A DNA stretch of 21,862 nucleotides from Actinomycetes bacterium (lineage in GTDB: Bacteria; Actinomycetota; Actinomycetes; Actinomycetales; Cellulomonadaceae), in contig JAEZZV010000280.1 in NCBI GenBank assembly GCA_023418375.1, positions 1 through 21,862 on the forward strand. Reading direction: 5' to 3'. Positions 20,379-21,862 of this stretch are shown one piece after another. The translations under genes and the position numbers were made by a program. The notes under the pieces are model-generated. The model was not told the DNA's origin. It saw nothing but the letters and a program-made list of their open reading frames with translations, and made no database searches. Numbering within the stretch: the first letter of the stretch is position 1; each line of letters begins with the position of its first letter.

Positions 20379-21862
20379 GTGACGTCCCCCGCTCCCGCCT
20401 CCCCGCCAGCCGTGCCCGCCGACGACGACGCCCTGCACGTCCGCGCGCAGGCGGTGCTCGCGGCACTCGTCGGGTCGCCCGACGCGCGGCTGCGCGCGGA
20501 CCAGTGGACGGCGATCCGGGCGCTGGTCGCGGATCGGGCGCGGGCGCTCGTCGTGCAGCGGACCGGCTGGGGCAAGTCGGCCGTGTACTTCGTCGCGACG
20601 GCGCTGCTGCGCGAGGCCGGCGCGGGGCCGACGGTGATCGTGTCGCCGCTGCTGTCGCTCATGCGCAACCAGGTGGACGCCGCACGGCGGGCGGGCATCG
20701 TCGCGGAGACCATCAACTCGGCGAACACGACCGAGTGGGACGAGATCCACGCGCGGGTGTCGGCGGGCGAGGTGGACGTGCTGCTCGTCTCGCCGGAGCG
20801 GCTCAACAACCCCGACTTCCGCGACCGCGTGCTCCCTCATCTGGCCGCCGACGCCGGGCTGCTCGTCGTCGACGAGGCGCACTGCGTCTCGGACTGGGGC
20901 CACGACTTCCGGCCCGACTACCGCCGCATCCGCGACCTGCTCGGGGACCTGCCCTCGGGCACGCCGGTCCTCGCGACGACGGCGACGGCGAACGCCCGGG
21001 TGACCGCCGACGTCGCCGAGCAGCTCGAGCACGGGGCGAGCGGCGCCGTCGTCGTGCTCCGCGGCGCGCTGGACCGGGAGTCGCTGCACCTGGCCGTGCG
21101 GCCGAAGTCCGACCACGCGGGCCAGGTCGCGTGGCTGACGGAGAACCTGCCGCGGCTGACCGGGTCGGGGATCGTCTACTGCCTGACCGTCGCGCAGGCG
21201 GAGCAGGTCGCGGCGGCACTGCGCAAGGCCGGGCTCGAGGTCCGCGCCTACACGGGCCAGACCGACCCCGCCGAGCGGCTCGAGTGCGAGGCCGACCTGC
21301 TCGCGAACCGCGTGAAGGCCCTGGTCGCGACGTCGGCGCTCGGCATGGGCTTCGACAAGCCGGACCTCGGGTTCGTCGTGCACGTGGGCGCGCCGCCGTC
21401 GCCGATCGCGTACTACCAGCAGGTCGGGCGCGCGGGACGCGCCACCGCGCGCGCGGACGTCTTCCTGCTGCCCGGCACCGACGACGGCGCGGTGTGGTCC
21501 TGGTTCGCCGACCAGGCGTTCCCCGACGAGGCGGCGGTCCGGGCGACGCTGTCGGTGCTCGCCGACGAGGGCGGGGTCCTCTCGACGCCGGCGCTCGAGT
21601 CACGCGTCGACCTGCGGCGGTCGCGGCTCGAGTCGATGCTCAAGGTGCTCGACGTCGACGGCGCGGTCCGCCGGGTGCGCGGCGGCTGGGCGTCCACGGG
21701 CGAGCCGTGGTCGTACGACGCGGAGCGCTACGCGCGGGTCGCGGCCACCCGCGAGGCCGAGCAGCGCGCGATGCTCGCGTACGCCGCGCACGACGGCTGC
21801 CGGATGGCGTTCCTGCGGGCGCAGCTCGACGACCCGGAGCTCGCGGGCGGGTGGGCGTGCGG
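20379..21862 (+). CDS. RecQ-like ATP-dependent DNA helicase (3' end beyond the window)
   Basis: Superfamily 2 3'-5' DNA helicase; 494 residues are visible from the GTG at 20379 and the frame is open at the right edge. After a proline/alanine-rich start (1-18) come motif 0 (ADQWTAIRAL, about 40-49), Walker A TGWGKS (62-67), VSPLLSLMRNQV, Walker B DEAH at 165-168 followed by CVSDWGHDFRPDY, ATTATA (motif III), GIVYCLTVAQAEQVAAAL (motif IV), TSALGMGFDKPDL (motif V) and QQVGRAGR (347-354, motif VI). Residues from 474 on (Cys474, then Cys494 at the edge) begin a RecQ-type zinc-binding segment. TGWGKS replaces the usual TGGGKS. This matches actinobacterial RecQ-like helicases rather than canonical RecQ. 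Confidence 0.93.
   Translation, partial: MTSPAPASPPAVPADDDALHVRAQAVLAALVGSPDARLRADQWTAIRALVADRARALVVQRTGWGKSAVYFVATALLREAGAGPTVIVSPLLSLMRNQVDAARRAGIVAETINSANTTEWDEIHARVSAGEVDVLLVSPERLNNPDFRDRVLPHLAADAGLLVVDEAHCVSDWGHDFRPDYRRIRDLLGDLPSGTPVLATTATANARVTADVAEQLEHGASGAVVVLRGALDRESLHLAVRPKSDHAGQVAWLTENLPRLTGSGIVYCLTVAQAEQVAAALRKAGLEVRAYTGQTDPAERLECEADLLANRVKALVATSALGMGFDKPDLGFVVHVGAPPSPIAYYQQVGRAGRATARADVFLLPGTDDGAVWSWFADQAFPDEAAVRATLSVLADEGGVLSTPALESRVDLRRSRLESMLKVLDVDGAVRRVRGGWASTGEPWSYDAERYARVAATREAEQRAMLAYAAHDGCRMAFLRAQLDDPELAGGWAC

Overview
The window is very GC-rich, almost wall-to-wall coding DNA with frequent GTG starts. It combines Gram-positive-type flagellar genes with a glycoside hydrolase family 5 (cellulase-type) enzyme. 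This fits a motile, polysaccharide-degrading high-GC actinobacterium, most plausibly Cellulomonadaceae (Cellulomonas-like). That placement is inference from gene content; no marker gene settles it.

Region 1 (1-6535) is a flagellar block. A flagellin gene cut by the left edge and a FliA/WhiG-type sigma factor gene lie on the minus strand. Divergent from them on the plus strand is a tight flgN-flgK-flgL-fliW operon (4 bp gaps, then an ATGA overlap). It is followed by a gene for a degenerate-EAL plus HDOD signalling protein, where other bacteria often carry csrA. Three intergenic sites, before flagellin, flgN and the EAL-HDOD gene, share the geometry of a sigma-28/SigD promoter (CTCAC or GTAAC, exactly 16 bp, CCGATNN). 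This suggests the locally encoded sigma factor drives all three. An 11-bp perfect inverted repeat lies in the 300-bp divergent region between the sigma gene and flgN.

Region 2 (6573-12371) holds mostly metabolic, repair and envelope genes: a fusion of a CDA/TadA-fold deaminase to a complete methylglyoxal synthase; a membrane-anchored DsbA-like thioredoxin-fold protein; an AlkX/AlkZ-type winged-helix DNA glycosylase homologue with its Q-x-Q motif; a YidE/AspT-type membrane transporter with two TrkA-C domains; and a membrane-anchored GH5 glycosidase.

Region 3 (12567-16132) begins with a short-chain dehydrogenase. A 180-bp control region follows, with a 17-bp perfect inverted repeat, a third copy of its core, and a 41-bp near-perfect palindrome overlapping a plausible promoter. 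It precedes a three-gene ABC exporter operon (one ATPase, two permeases). No regulator gene lies beside it.

Region 4 (16173-21862) holds an MBL-fold hydrolase, a convergent MFS exporter, a divergent arginine deiminase whose best-placed start codon is ATC rather than NTG, a second short-chain dehydrogenase, and a RecQ-like DNA helicase cut by the right edge. I see no tRNA, rRNA, CRISPR array, insertion sequence or prophage gene.

The strongest leads are the deaminase-methylglyoxal synthase fusion, the EAL-HDOD protein tied to the flagellar sigma regulon, the layered operators before the ABC exporter, and the apparent AUC start of arginine deiminase.
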